In this document: one piece after another, positions 49,901 to 61,880 of the stretch
How positions within the stretch are numbered: the stretch's first letter is position 1
Layout: every line of letters starts with the position of its first letter
Origin: Lepidurus packardi
Lineage: Eukaryota > Arthropoda > Branchiopoda > Notostraca > Triopsidae
Direction: 5' to 3'
DNA length: 64,000 bases
Assembly: GCA_023053545.1 (NCBI GenBank)
Contig: JAKZAN010000007.1
Coordinates: forward strand, 620,001-684,000
Notes under the pieces: generated by a model
Told to the model about the DNA's origin: nothing
Databases searched by the model: none
What the model saw: only the letters and a program-made list of their open reading frames with translations
Program-made: the position numbers and the translations under genes

Positions 49901-52900
49901 GTGTCCTACTTGTCATGCTTTTCAGTACGCAAGTGTCGCCCGTCAGTGCTTTTTCTTTTTCGATCCTAGGACAAATATGCTTAAGACATTAACGCGAGGC
50001 GTGGGAGGGAAGTCAATAGGTGCACCTAGCCTTGAAAAAAAAAAATACGATAAATTTCCCGGAAAGACGTCCGTGGTAATACTGCATATCCAAAACAGGG
50101 GTTGTCGGTTTGTCTCATTACCTTTCCTAAAGCTAGCTACCTTGTTCCTCTTTCATATACATGTGGAGCTTTCTAGTTGCATAAGCGGATATTGTTGTTT
50201 GCTGTTTTCTTGTTTGTTTCTTTTTGTTTTTTGTTTTTTTTAAATCTGCTGTCTGTTTGTCAGCTAGGTTTTTGCATGTCAAATTGAAAAGAAATGATTT
50301 CCTATGCTGGCGTATGCCACTTTCTCACATCCTGCATTCGTATGTATCGTGGGACGTATCGGAGTATCAGTAGCCCTTCGTACTCGCACGATTAGAGCTC
50401 GTGTAGGTTTCTGCGAACTCCAGAGGTTGTCTGCTGTATTGGGTGTGAACTGAAAGCGCTTAGGAAGGGGAGAGACGTCCGAGACAAAGTTAATGAGCTC
50501 TCTAAACCCTCCTCGTGGCCTCCTAACTCACATCCTCTAGCTTTCCTCTTTTTTTCGTTGCCTATTTGACAGCTTCGGGTGCGTGTGAAACGCTTTTTGG
50601 CTAGAATTGACTGTAGCCAAACTGGAAGGTTGGTTGCTTTTTGGGTTCGCCTCTCTTTGAAGGATTAGCATAGCGCATATAAACCAAACAGTCCTCTCTC
50701 CCTCACGAAAGCTGAGATCGAGAGCGGGCCTCTTTGGAAAATAATCACTATGTATAGGGTTATGAACGTGAGTTTTGGATTTTGGCTATGCAGGCCGTGA
50801 AGCATTTTATTCTGGATTTGGATCGCGGCGCCAGGAACCCGCTGGGAATGGCGCCAAACCCAGTGAAAAACTCGCGCGTCCCAATGATCTGCCGGAGTAT
50901 ATAAGGACGAAATATCGACGACCTTTCCCAAGTTTATGTGTCGTTCGATTACGCTGTCTGACATCAATAACAATGGCTCTGCGAGTTCGATAAAGGTTCG
51001 ATTTTCTTTTTACATTCCAAACTCATAACCCTTTGGAAGGTGGAAAATTTCCATAGAGTTCTCCCTTTTGGCCCAAGCCTGGCTGCATGCAGTGATTTGA
51101 GGTTGTTGATCAAAATCCCCAATATTGAGATTGTGGCGAATACCAAAAACTGTAATTTTATTGTAAGGTTTGAGGTATATAAAAAAAGGCTGCTGCATAA
51201 AAGGAGGAAAATCATGCGCTTTTGTTTCTCTTTGCCAAGCTCGTTTTGTATGCATAGACTCGAAAGTTCTGGATAGCTTCAAATCCGTCCTCTCCTAGCA
51301 ACCAACCACAATTGGAGCTTCTCTTATGCAAACGGCTGTTGTCATCCTTTTTTTTTAGGAAGTTCCTTTTGCATTTGCCCGTTTTCTCGTCAATGCAAAT
51401 CGCAGATTTGACAAGAGTCCAAGGTTCACAAAGCATCTTTAGCATAGTTGTAGAGTCTTTTTGTGGTACTCTTGTCAGCCAATATTTCCCTTGTAAAGCA
51501 TAACATGTAAATGTTTGGGGATGGAGTAGCTGACGCGTTGTTTTTCATTTGCATTGCCAATGGCCATGTGTGATGCGAGTATGGGTTATGGAAAGAAGCC
51601 TCTTACTGAAGCCCCTGGCAACAATGAATGTGTAGGGGGGTTATCCGAGACCATGCCTCCTCCGTTTTACAATTGACCATTCAATTCCCCCCGTGGCTTT
51701 TTCTCTTTTTTCTTTTTGTTTCTTCTTTACATTGTCAAGGGTTCTGCAAAATTGTTCTCCCTCTGCGTCAACAGCTGCTGCTGTGTTCGTTTAGAATGTT
51801 GTGGGGGGTGGGAGCGGGAACTATTGTAAATGCGAAAGCGCAATACTCTATCGAGACACAGAGAAGCCGAGTATATGAGCGAAAGTTGACTTGTCACTAA
51901 TCCGTATACAGGATGCAGGATCCGTCTGCCTCTAGACTCTGGTACCAACCCAGAAAAAGGGAGGGAAGCTCATTTATCCTGAAAAATCAAAAAAGAATAC
52001 AGCAGTCTATGACAGAAACAGATGCTCGTTGAAATCATGTGCTTTGGATAGACTTGTTGCAAAGAATGAAAACTTTGCATGATACATATATGGTACAGTA
52101 CAGTACACGTTTTCATTCCTTTCTTTGCCGTGCCTTTTTGCCCCGAATTAAGCGCAACTTCTTCGAAACGGATTTAGAAACATGTTTTTCGACCCGCAGA
52201 CCTGTTGCGATTTCTGGTTAATCCCAGCACTGCGTTGTACTTTCGTGTCATGCAAATTCGCGCGTTTTGCACCTGGCTTTTGTAGCTTAGACAGCCTCAT
52301 TTGATTTCTTTATGTACCAGAGCCAAACACACCTGCCTGTTGTTCTGCTTCACTGGTTCTCTTGCTTGCCATGAGGCCAAGATTTACCTGGCCTCGCTAT
52401 GCTAAGCCCCCCAAACAGCAGTAAACCAGAGGTGCCTCTGTCAAATTTTGCAGAATTTCAAGCGGAATTTGGTCGGTTCGAATCCCAGCTTGGGCGAAGA
52501 AGGGAATCTGTTTTGTTATTATGGACACGCGTGTACTAGACGTTCTCCAGATGGTTTATGTGTCTCTCAGGGTTCAGCAGGTGGTCCCTGATGGTCGAGA
52601 TTGAAAAGTTGAGGGCACATTATATGCCTTGACGAGGGCAAATGCACTAATTGGCGGTTTTTGCAGCAAGTTGGCCAGTATTCTAACGAGGGGCAGTACA
52701 GTGGCGTCGTTTAGATTTGGTTAAAGTCCCCAGACCTGGTTTACGGCGGATAAACAACGGCTAAATACGGCTAATCTTTTCAATTAAGGTGTTGGTTGGA
52801 AGAGATCTACCAGTAACGGGGCCCTTAGTAATTATGGGCTCCTTGCCAGGAACCCGGCCCTCCCAGGTACCAGTTGGAAAGGGCACACGAGCAGGAAAAA

Positions 52901-53988
52901 GAATGGATTTGGCCGTGCTGGCGAAACACCTGGCGCGTGCCAGACCACTTATTTGACTTCCAGCGATCATGACTTTGAAGAACCCCGCACGAGCCGCAGC
53001 TTAATTCTCAATATAAGCCTATTAGTAAACGCTTCGTCGGGCTTCACAAAAGTCGATTGCAGAAATTGTATATTCACAGTCTTTTTTCAGTTAAAGATCG
53101 ATTTCTTTTTTTTTTTTTACAAAAGGCATCATCGACCAAGATTGGTTATTCTCATGCAAGCAGGTGTCCATCTACGACGTCAAAGACGAAACTTAAAAAC
53201 CAGATTTCAACAAATCTTGCAGTGATAGCTAAGAGCGATGTCTTTTTGTAATAGCATATGCACCTGTCCCTTCTTTTTTTAAAGCGTTCATTCTTTTAAA
53301 GCACTTTCTTTCCTATACTTACCTTCGCTGCTGCACATCTGCTCTTTGGTTCTTCTGAGGGACAACAAGTAGATGAGGGTAGCGCCAACTCCTTTGTTAT
53401 GCTGCCATGATGGTCAACCTGCTAGTACACTTGATATCGTCGACGTCGAGAGTACAAACGTAGACCAAGTAGCTACTTTGACTCATTTGCTGGAGCGCAA
53501 CAGGCAATAAACGACATGAGAAACGTGCTGTTGGGGTAAAAACGTCCTACCGAAATGCTACAAGATACTGTAGTGGGGGTTTGAGGGCGAGATGAGGCGT
53601 TTATAGTGCAACGTACTCGAGTTTCAGTGTATTTTGGATTTAGATTACCACACGTGGTAAAAGGTGGGAGTCGAGTTTTGCGTTTTAGCATCTAGGCGTT
53701 TACTTCCTCTTCCTGCATATACGTACACGAGCTCGAATTTCTCACCCAAAAAGTTACGGGAAAGGGGTCGTTAACGTAAGGACCGCATCGTGCGCATTCC
53801 CTAGGCTTGTTACCGAAGCAGCTCGAGTGGCTTTGACATGTGCCGTAGTGCATCATTTATGCGAGAATTATGTACCGTATTTAATTTTGGCAACGAGACC
53901 TCCCATCAAGTTGTCCATCGGAGTTTGCAGTGAGTGATGCGCATATAGCGAGCTGTTATCTATAAGAGGAAAAAAAACACTTAACAAC
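46982..53988. other. Probable intronic DNA, no exon seen
   Basis: Follows the MRL-like exon. Open frames are short and unsupported, for example 49704-50243. GGTTCGAATCC at 52476-52486 is a perfect pol III B-box match, but no A box or cloverleaf partner is found at tRNA spacing. No other feature was recognised. Confidence 0.4.
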
Positions 53989-54654
53989 ATGCGTTTCTGG
54001 GGATTCTCTTTACATTCGCGTTCCTCTCCTCCTCGTTCGCGTCGGCCTGTCTCATTTGCATTCGGCGACAAAGCAGAGGATGACACGCCTTTGGTTTTAA
54101 GACAACCTTCCGTCTGTTGGAAGAGTTCGTCTTCGTTGTGCCTGGCACCTCAACGACAGTCTAAAAGCAAGTCTCTGAAAAAAGCTGTTGGTTTTTCCTT
54201 GCGACATCCCTCGACATTGAATGGAATGCAGCATCCTCGTTCCTTCGGTGAGCGTCAACAGCTTTCTGCGATGGCTGCAGCAGCAGCAGAGCGTCGATCT
54301 AACTCGTTATCGTCAGCGAGCAAGTTGCCGCAGCCCTCCCGTGAACAGTCTGGCGAAATCAATATTGCCAAACAGCCGCGTGCCGGTATTTGGCAACGTT
54401 TATCGTGGCGCCGTGCACGACATGACTGTGCCTATCGCAGCATCGATTGCCATTTCGTCCCAACTCTTGCCGTCAGCCCGCATTACAAGACTGTGACGCG
54501 ACCTAATCCCATTTGGATTAAACGGAGTCGCCATTCTGGTCATAATGTCGCTCTGAAGCGATCTCAGGCTGCTCTGGGCCGTCCTTGTAAAGCGCACTTG
54601 GCCACGCCGTATCTACCTGTCACTGCAGTTTTAAGACACCGAGTCCGCAAGTCG
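53989..54654 (+). CDS. Possible alternative first coding exon, 222 codons, basic and Ser/Arg-rich
   Basis: An open frame from ATG 53989 runs 222 codons to a strong donor (AAGTCG|GTAAGT) in phase 0. No acceptor precedes it, so it looks like a first exon. The peptide is strongly basic and Ser/Arg-rich, with a short Ala run (AMAAAAAERR) and no signal peptide, membrane span or recognised domain. It sits in the putative first intron of the MRL-like gene and shares its donor phase. That makes it a candidate alternative N-terminus of that gene or the start of another gene running past 64 kb. The frame could be fortuitous: the open reading continues 50 codons past the donor. Confidence 0.4.
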
Positions 54655-55517
54655 GTAAGTGTTTATGTCACAAAAATCTACCCCCATGTGCCATTTCTTA
54701 TGGCGTGTTTCACGTACCAAAACGGGACTATGGTTTCGTGTAAAAATGTGAATGTATGTAGGAGTCTGGTTTGCGTGCTTAATGCTCAGACGGAAGTTCC
54801 TTAGCCGTCGACCTCGTGCTTTCCTCGCGAACGAACAGATGCTTACCAAACGGGGCTATTTTGGGTCTCTCCAAGCGTCTTTAACAGTAAGAAAATGAGG
54901 AAGTTAAGGGGGTGGGGTGTGAGATGATTTGGCCACGTGCCCTGGATGTGCCATCCGGCTGCGTCGATGCTTTTACTCCCGGTCGCTCTTACAGAGTCCT
55001 TGTTGATAAGTACCTTTTTTTCCAAGTGTCTCAGGTTTAATTGTAGCTTTTTCTCCCCTTTCCTGTTATTCGTTGCGCGAGAGAGACGTCACACAAATTG
55101 GAGAAGAAAAACAATTTATTTGATCATTCCAAGTAGCGATATCTTCATATAATTTTATGTTCTAGCCGGTATTGCCGGAGCGTGAAAAGGGTCCTTTTGA
55201 AAAGCGCCATACGTTTTGGGACTTTGGCAGACACAGACAGGACACCCCCCGCCCTTTACTTTGCACGTCACCCTTACTCGCCTGGAGCGAAACACACGAC
55301 ATGCTTGGCTTTTGTACTCTGTTGGCCTTTCGTGTTTTTTTTTTATTGTTTTAATTCGTTGGAGATTCAAGTTTTTATTATGCGTCCTATGGTCTTCCCT
55401 CGCTTTCCGTGTGCCACTGCTGGTCCAGTTTTATATGACAATGGGGATCCCTATTGTTTCTTTAGCTTTACATAAGAGGTTTATAATAGGGGGCGAATAA
55501 TTAGGTTTATAATTAGG
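54655..55517. other. Non-coding DNA
   Basis: No supported exon, RNA gene or repeat beyond a duplicated AATTAGGT word just before the MITE-like element. Confidence 0.4.
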
Positions 55518-55870
55518 TCGGTATTTCCGGCCGACCGGATAAGAGAAAAAGACCAGCCTTCTCCTCTAAAAATGCTGACATATTGGAAGCGGGATTTGAA
55601 GTCGCAATCCAGCAATTGATACTGAATTGCCAAAGAGTTTAAAGAATTTAAAGGGAATTGAGCGCAACGGGTCCTAATAGCTCGCGTTCACCGATCCTTA
55701 TATGCAGCTCAAAAAATAAAGGAAGTTCCTTGCTGCGAAATGTATAGGTCCGTTTTTTGTTTTTCTTACTGTTGGCATGAGACAGAATAGGTTCCAAGGA
55801 TGTTAGCAACGGGCATTTTTAGAGGAGAAGGTTGGTCTTTTTCTCTTATCCGGTCGGCCGGAAATGCCGA
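55518..55870. mobile_element. MITE-like non-autonomous DNA element, 353 bp with 58-bp terminal inverted repeats
   Basis: The left arm 55518-55575 and right arm 55813-55870 are inverted copies matching at 56 of 58 positions. They begin TCGG(T/C)ATTTCCGGCCGACC and end AATGC internally. The 237-bp centre has no open frame. This is the structure of a miniature inverted-repeat transposable element, or a long hairpin. No clear target-site duplication was found, so the superfamily cannot be assigned. High arm identity suggests a fairly young element. Confidence 0.7.
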
Positions 55871-58800
55871 GATGCACTCTTGTTTAGGCCAACACTCTCA
55901 AACTTGGAAAGGCGTCGTAGGCGTCGCTGCCGCGTGAAGGGTTCCGACGTTCTGGGAATGCATAACAAGTAACTTGAGTTGAAACGTTATGAAGATTCCA
56001 ACACTATTCATCCCCCTTAGGAAATAAACTAGTTTGTGCATTTACAAAAAAATCGAAGATAAAAAGGAGCTGTCGACGCCTGGGTAATTAGAAAAGCTCT
56101 AGAGACGTCGCCAAGGCAAGTCTCCAGACTCCTCACGTCTGACTGCCCCCGTTTAGATTATATGCATTGAAAGAAATAAGATCAGGCTTGATCTCTGGAT
56201 GGAGCTGACCTCATGGGTTCAGAGGACAAGCGATCCGTTCGTACTTTTCTTCCTTTTTTCTAACTTTCTTGTCGAGTGAACCATCCACGTCGAAGCCAAA
56301 CAGTCCAGATTTCATGAATGAACTCCAGTTTATGTTCCAAGTCTGGGCACGACGCCGACCGACGCCACTTTTCAGTTTCCCCACTCCGGAGTTTATTAGA
56401 GAAACCGAGTTTGGGGCCATATGACCCAACCCGAGCGTCAGTCGTAGATTCAAGTAGCATAATATCTTCGTTTTAGTAGTTTGTTGTGTCTGACGTCGAA
56501 TTGATTTCCCCTTTTGGTCCTGGTTGCTGCCGTTATGATCTTCGTGGTTAGCATGCAATTAACGTCATATTGAAGGGAAACAAAACTCATTTTTGGGCGA
56601 AATAACATGCCTTGGTGATTACTCAGTATTACTCCAGGAATTTTTCCGTGTTGTATTGCGGAAGGATTAGGTTCTCCATAAAATCTCCCGACTACGTGAG
56701 AGGGCATTAAGTAAGGGGGTGACCATGACAATGAGTAATGAGCCCTTCGGTAGCAGAACTATCGTGTAGCTTCTGAAGAAGATGAATATAGTCTTTCTCC
56801 TTCATATTTCGCTCGAGGGACAAGGAATTCGTATTTTCTTGCCCTCCGTGCGAGCGATGACCCATCCTTTAAACTTAGTTTTACCAACGTATGCCCACTT
56901 CCGTCCTAATTGAATCAGAAATGACTTGAAACGGAAATGGTACGTGTGCAGTACAATACTAGCCCAGCGTGTGTATACACAGTGTGGACGAACGCTTTAA
57001 CGTGGAAATGTCAATTACCGTCAGCGCTCCCCGTGCAAAAGGCCTCCTTCCGGTCAAAACTTGGCGTTTGGGTTTTGAAAGCCTCAAGTGATGTTTCGAG
57101 GGCTATGCATTGTGTTTAGCCAGTTACACCCTCGCGACCGTGTTAAACATGCCTCAATTCCTAACCGAGATCTATCCCTTAACCTTGTTCTGTGGGGGGA
57201 ACGGGAAGGGCCTAAAAAGGTTACAGATGTTAAAAAAGGGCTTACGAGAAAAATTCATTAAGGGTTAATGTTAACCGGCAAAGACTTTAAACCTTGGTCA
57301 TATGGTGGCCATTAAAACGTCCCAGCAGAAGCATAGCACTAGCACCCTTGAACAACTGACCTTTCTTCTAATTTTTACCCTGCTGGACCCTTCTGTCATG
57401 GGTGTACCGAGATGGGGACAATTCTTGCAATTTAAGACCTCAACAACGTTGCTTCTGTGACAAATCCAAGGAACATTTGCCTGGCTTGGAATACAGAGGA
57501 AAATTGGCCGTAGACCGAAAGTGGATATAAGACAGGCAATTCAAGCGAATATTGGAGGTCGGGATGATTGCGACCTTATGTCATGACCCATGGCCATATA
57601 AGCAACCCCCAAAAAGGGGAGCTATCGTGGACGTACTGCATATTAGGCGCAAGGCAGAGAAGCGGAGCAGAGTATAGAGTATATAGCCTCGTTCGAATGG
57701 ATGCAAGAAGAAACTGGGAGCGGTTCCCCTGGCAGTATTGCTAGAGTAATCAAGAGAGGCTTCCAATAACTTTGGAGGCTATAGGACAAGGGTTCCCCCC
57801 CTCTCGGGGCCCTGCGATTTTCTGTAAAATCAATCGGCCGTATCACTTGCGTTTCAACGTTTCACTAAACTTTCTGCGTATTTTCTTTGTCAAGCTCAAT
57901 GCCCTAGAATCCTCGTATTTTTTTTATGTATGCATGTATGTAATTCTTTTTTGACTTTTTATTTGACGCCTTCAAAGCCTTTTTGGGATCCGTAAGAAGA
58001 CAACCGTTCCTGCTAGTCCACATCCTTACCGCAGTCTGACTTTCTGAGCTTAAAATAATTTCCTTGCTTCTTTCCGTCCCTTTTTTGCATTCTATCTGTA
58101 CGCTCGGTCAAGTCGTACAGTAAGTTCGTCAGCCAGCTCTGTCTGTCTTGTTCTTATATAGGACTTTGCTTCCATGCAGACTGAGTGTACATGGACGACG
58201 GTCTTATGCCCTGTTGAGAATAGACGCAAAGCGACGCCGTGTTAGGACGCCCCCTTTGCTATGGCTTCCCTTTTCCCGTTTCCATGTGTGTACTCTGTTA
58301 CATGGCTTGTACTCGCCCCTCCTTTACCAGACGGTGTTTCCATCCAAGATTAGAAACGTAGAAAGACGAGGCAACAACATTACTGCGCTGTGAACCCTTA
58401 AGGCGCTGCTTAGGAGCGGTGAGAGGCATAAGTTAGTTTAATTTGCGATGATTCCTGGTTAAAGAATGGGTTTCGAAAAGACTGTAACCTTAAATACGTT
58501 TAATTAAAAGCATAATTATGTTTCTGAATCATTTCTTCATCGGACGTGTGGCCCAGCTTTTGTTTTGTGTGGAAATGCACCTTCTTGCCGCTGCGAGCGC
58601 TGTAGTGCAGACTCGTACGTCACGTTGCCTATAGATCAGCCGTGCCCTCACCCCTCCTACTACTTTGGTTTGGGGAGGGTCGCGGTCGTCGTGAGAGCAT
58701 CAGTCGGTCTGGCCGCTTTTTGGGTTTCGGATTGGGGTAGTTTGAGTGCCGTGCAATCTAAGCGCACATATACTCCTGCCAGGGTTCTTGACGAAAACCC

Positions 58801-59610
58801 TCAGTAAGGTTCCGCATCTCCAGCTGAGTGTAATCTTCCAGGAGGAATTCTATAGTGTGTTGGTGTGTGCCCTCTCCCTATTACTTGAATCCTCCTCCTT
58901 TTTCGCGTGTGGTTTTCTGGCGTTAGCCGTATTTGTGGGATTCTTGTTTGCTATCTTACACTCCTGCGTCGATAGCACGCACAACATCCGGACTTTCGTG
59001 TACTACGGCTTTTGAAAATCAAACAAATCCCGAGCCAATTCGAAACTGCTAAGAGAAGAGTGGAAGAAAGGCAACTGGACTAAGAACGCCGGCTCATCGG
59101 CAATCCCCATATATTCAGATAGGCCTGCTGTTACTTCGAAACCAGGACAAGTTGGCAGGAGGTCTGTGTCTGTCCTGGTGTTGACCCCCTGCTTTGACCC
59201 CTATTTTACGTTGCGATTGTCAAGCCTCTTCCTTTTTTCGGTATTCATCCTGGGATCTTCGTGTGTCATCCCTCGCGACAATTAGACATTCTTGTTCACT
59301 GGATTCTAGCGAGCCGTAACGTCACGAGAAACCTTTTCCTTCGGTTTCACAACCATGGTGGTTCTGAAATTCCTCGTAGTCCATTGTTGATGGTTTATAA
59401 CAGTGTATAGGCTACCCGTTTGTGCCCGTTGAAGGCAAAAGGGCTTAAAACGTGCGGGGGTGCAATTTTGTCACGTATTCATGTGAGAACTCAGTGATCT
59501 ATTACACACGCTTTTCCCCTTTCGGGAGAGAAGGCTCTGTGCCCAGCGCGATCAAAAGGCCCTTCCCTTCGCATGTTAGCCCGGTTCTTGTGAAACGGTT
59601 CTGAGTTAAC
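55871..59610. other. Non-coding DNA between candidate first exons
   Basis: Only short unsupported open frames. No recognisable RNA gene or transposon. Promoter sequence for the exon at 59611 is expected near its right end; a TTTATAACAG at about 59393 is a possible but distant TATA-like word. Confidence 0.4.
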
Positions 59611-59697
59611 ATGAAGGATATGGCGATTACTATGGATATGTTGCAAACTTGGGAGTTGGACGATTCCGCTGACTCGGATGATGAAGGCATTGATGGG
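59611..59697 (+). CDS. Possible alternative first coding exon, 29 codons, acidic
   Basis: ATG 59611 in good context (GTTAACATGAAGG) opens 29 codons ending at a consensus donor (GATGGG|GTAAGT) in phase 0. The peptide begins MKDMAITMDMLQTWELDD and ends in an Asp/Glu-rich stretch. It has the same general acidic character as MRL N-termini but lacks the LGELD motif. Same strand and phase as the exons at 46736 and 53989, consistent with a third promoter of one large gene. No homology supports this. Confidence 0.4.
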
Positions 59698-60532
59698 GTA
59701 AGTTGGTTTAATTGTGGCTTGTCGTAAACAAAATATATAAAAACGGGTAATTGGTATGTGGGGAGTGTACAAGCGACTTGTGAAACAGTCAAGCCTGGGC
59801 TCACTTCTTTCAAGAGCCCCGGCATGAAGGAGTGGAAGGGGGGGACCTTTTGTGGCTAGGATTACAACGGGCGCCCTGTTGGCGCCAAACTTATATCCCT
59901 CTGGTTCGTTATTTGGAATAAACAAGCGTGAATCACACGTTGGTTTAGCGCGAGTAGGTGCCGGATACGCGCAATTTCATCAGTCGAATTCCCGACTTGG
60001 GGCTCCAAACTTGCAAGGAATCCAAACTTGCCGGGTTGCTTAGGCATTCACGGATTCATGGCTCAGGCAAGATGGATGTGACAACTCCATCACAGACTAG
60101 GATCTTCGTCGCCCAGTGTGTGGTCACCATTGAAGCTGACGTTTTCAGGTTCCGGGTACCGAATAGTTTGCTTTTCAGAAACTTGCAGTGGTCTCAATAT
60201 CGCGCTGTCTCGTAACGGAAAGGGAACCTGCCCCAAACATCATGTCGAATACATCATACGACTTGTCTGTTCTGTTTCAGCACGCAAGGCTTCACATGAT
60301 GAACAAATAAAAAAAATGTTTCCAGGTCATTGTTATCATCCTCCTGCCATTCCTGCATGTTTGGAATGAACTGTCAGTGAGATCTCTTTTTTGGCGAGAT
60401 TTTACGTAAGCTCATTCGGAGACTTCCCGTTAGCCTGTTAAATCAAAAAGAGAGCTATGGAACGCCATGCTGGAAAGGAGTAAAGTTAAGCGATGCATAC
60501 TGCGATGTACTATTAATTTGGCAAGGATGAAT

Positions 60533-60570
60533 GATGCATTGCGTTGCGGGATGCATTGCGTGAGGGATGC
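60533..60570 (+). repeat. Short imperfect tandem duplication
   Basis: GATGCATTGCGTTGCGG is followed directly by GATGCATTGCGTGAGG and then GATGC, an imperfect 17-bp tandem duplication. Confidence 0.65.
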
Positions 60571-61838
60571 TTGGCAATCTTGCCATAAAAGATTACTCCG
60601 GCCTTAATTTCCAGCATTACTGTCGTTAGCAAGCTGAGTATTTCATTGCTCCTTCCCCTCCCGCTTTAGACGTTCCGTCATTCTTTTTCCCTCTCGAAAA
60701 CGGGAAAGTAAGTTTCAGAGCAGTGCACATGGCTCGTGAACCAAACTTGGATGCTTGTAGTCCATACACTTTACTTTACTCAAGGCTCCTGGGTTATCTC
60801 AAAAAAAGATGCAGCCTCTGGAAGGGCGGTTTTCTTCATAAGTTCGAAATGATAAATTTCATTTAAAAAAACGATACTTGAAAAAAGAAACACTATCCGT
60901 GCCACAACCCTCGACATTCTCTGTCATCCAAAGGGCAAAACATTTACCACCGAATATGTCAGCAGATGCTGTGGCTGGAGTGTAAGGGTGGGGAGAGCGA
61001 GACAGAAAAATGTGACGTGCAAGGCTAGCTTTGGTATGAATGATGGTCCCTTTATTTAGAAGGCACAGCCAAAGGAGGTATTTTTGCAGTAAAACGTTTT
61101 ATGTCCTGACTCGTAATGACTTCTAAAAAAGTCCCTTGAGCATAGATCTCGCGCCTGTGCTAGGCCTAAACGGTTTAAGATATCCCAGTATAACGAAGGG
61201 GTCTTGACGTTTCGTCGCTAGTATGCCAATCTTCTTTAGACACGTAGCAGGGCTATAAATCGCGGTCGACGAAATTTCGGCAGCGCAAGTTACAAAGTTG
61301 CATGTCAAGAAAAAGTCTGGATTCAAATTTCCCTACGAATTCCGGAGCAACTGCGTGCTAGAAATCTCCTGTGTGGTGTCTTTGACTCCTTCGTTTTGCT
61401 TATGATATATTTAAAGCGACTTATAATTATGCGATTTAGCTATACTTAACCTTCTTTCAATAAAAGTATGTCTTTTTCTAATAATTATCGAGCTCATCAA
61501 GTATGTGGATAAGTGTAAGGTAATCAATTTTATTTTCTTCAAAAACCGGACGAATGTACCGCAGTTGCGTAAATTGGGGACGAGGGTTCTGGCTAAAATA
61601 CAAAACAAAAGGGAAGTGTGAAAAATAGTAAATATTCGTAACATGGAGGGGTTCTGTAGACTTTGAGAAATGCCCGGAATTGCTGTGACGAATGTTTTTT
61701 TTCCCTCATGCGTGCCTAGGGGAGAGCAGGGTGCAAAGTTAGTGTTAGCACACCATCGCCAAGTCTGTGTAGAACGAGGCTAACAAGGTTCGAGTTAATG
61801 TATATATACCCACCCGTGTGCTGGGGGGTTTATACTTA

Positions 61839-61880
61839 TAGCTAAGTGGTGAACACGTGCGACGTGCGTGAGTTCAAACA
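61839..61880 (+). repeat. Possible tRNA-derived SINE fragment
   Basis: TAGCTAAGTGGT (61839-61850) fits the pol III A box. GAGTTCAAAC (about 61870-61879) is a weaker B-box-like word 32 bases on, close to tRNA spacing. No cloverleaf or poly-A tail could be drawn, so this is at most a degraded fragment. Confidence 0.22.

Noticed and set aside
52476-52486. A possible tRNA gene at a perfect B box.
   Set aside because: No A box at the right distance and no pairing acceptor or D arms.
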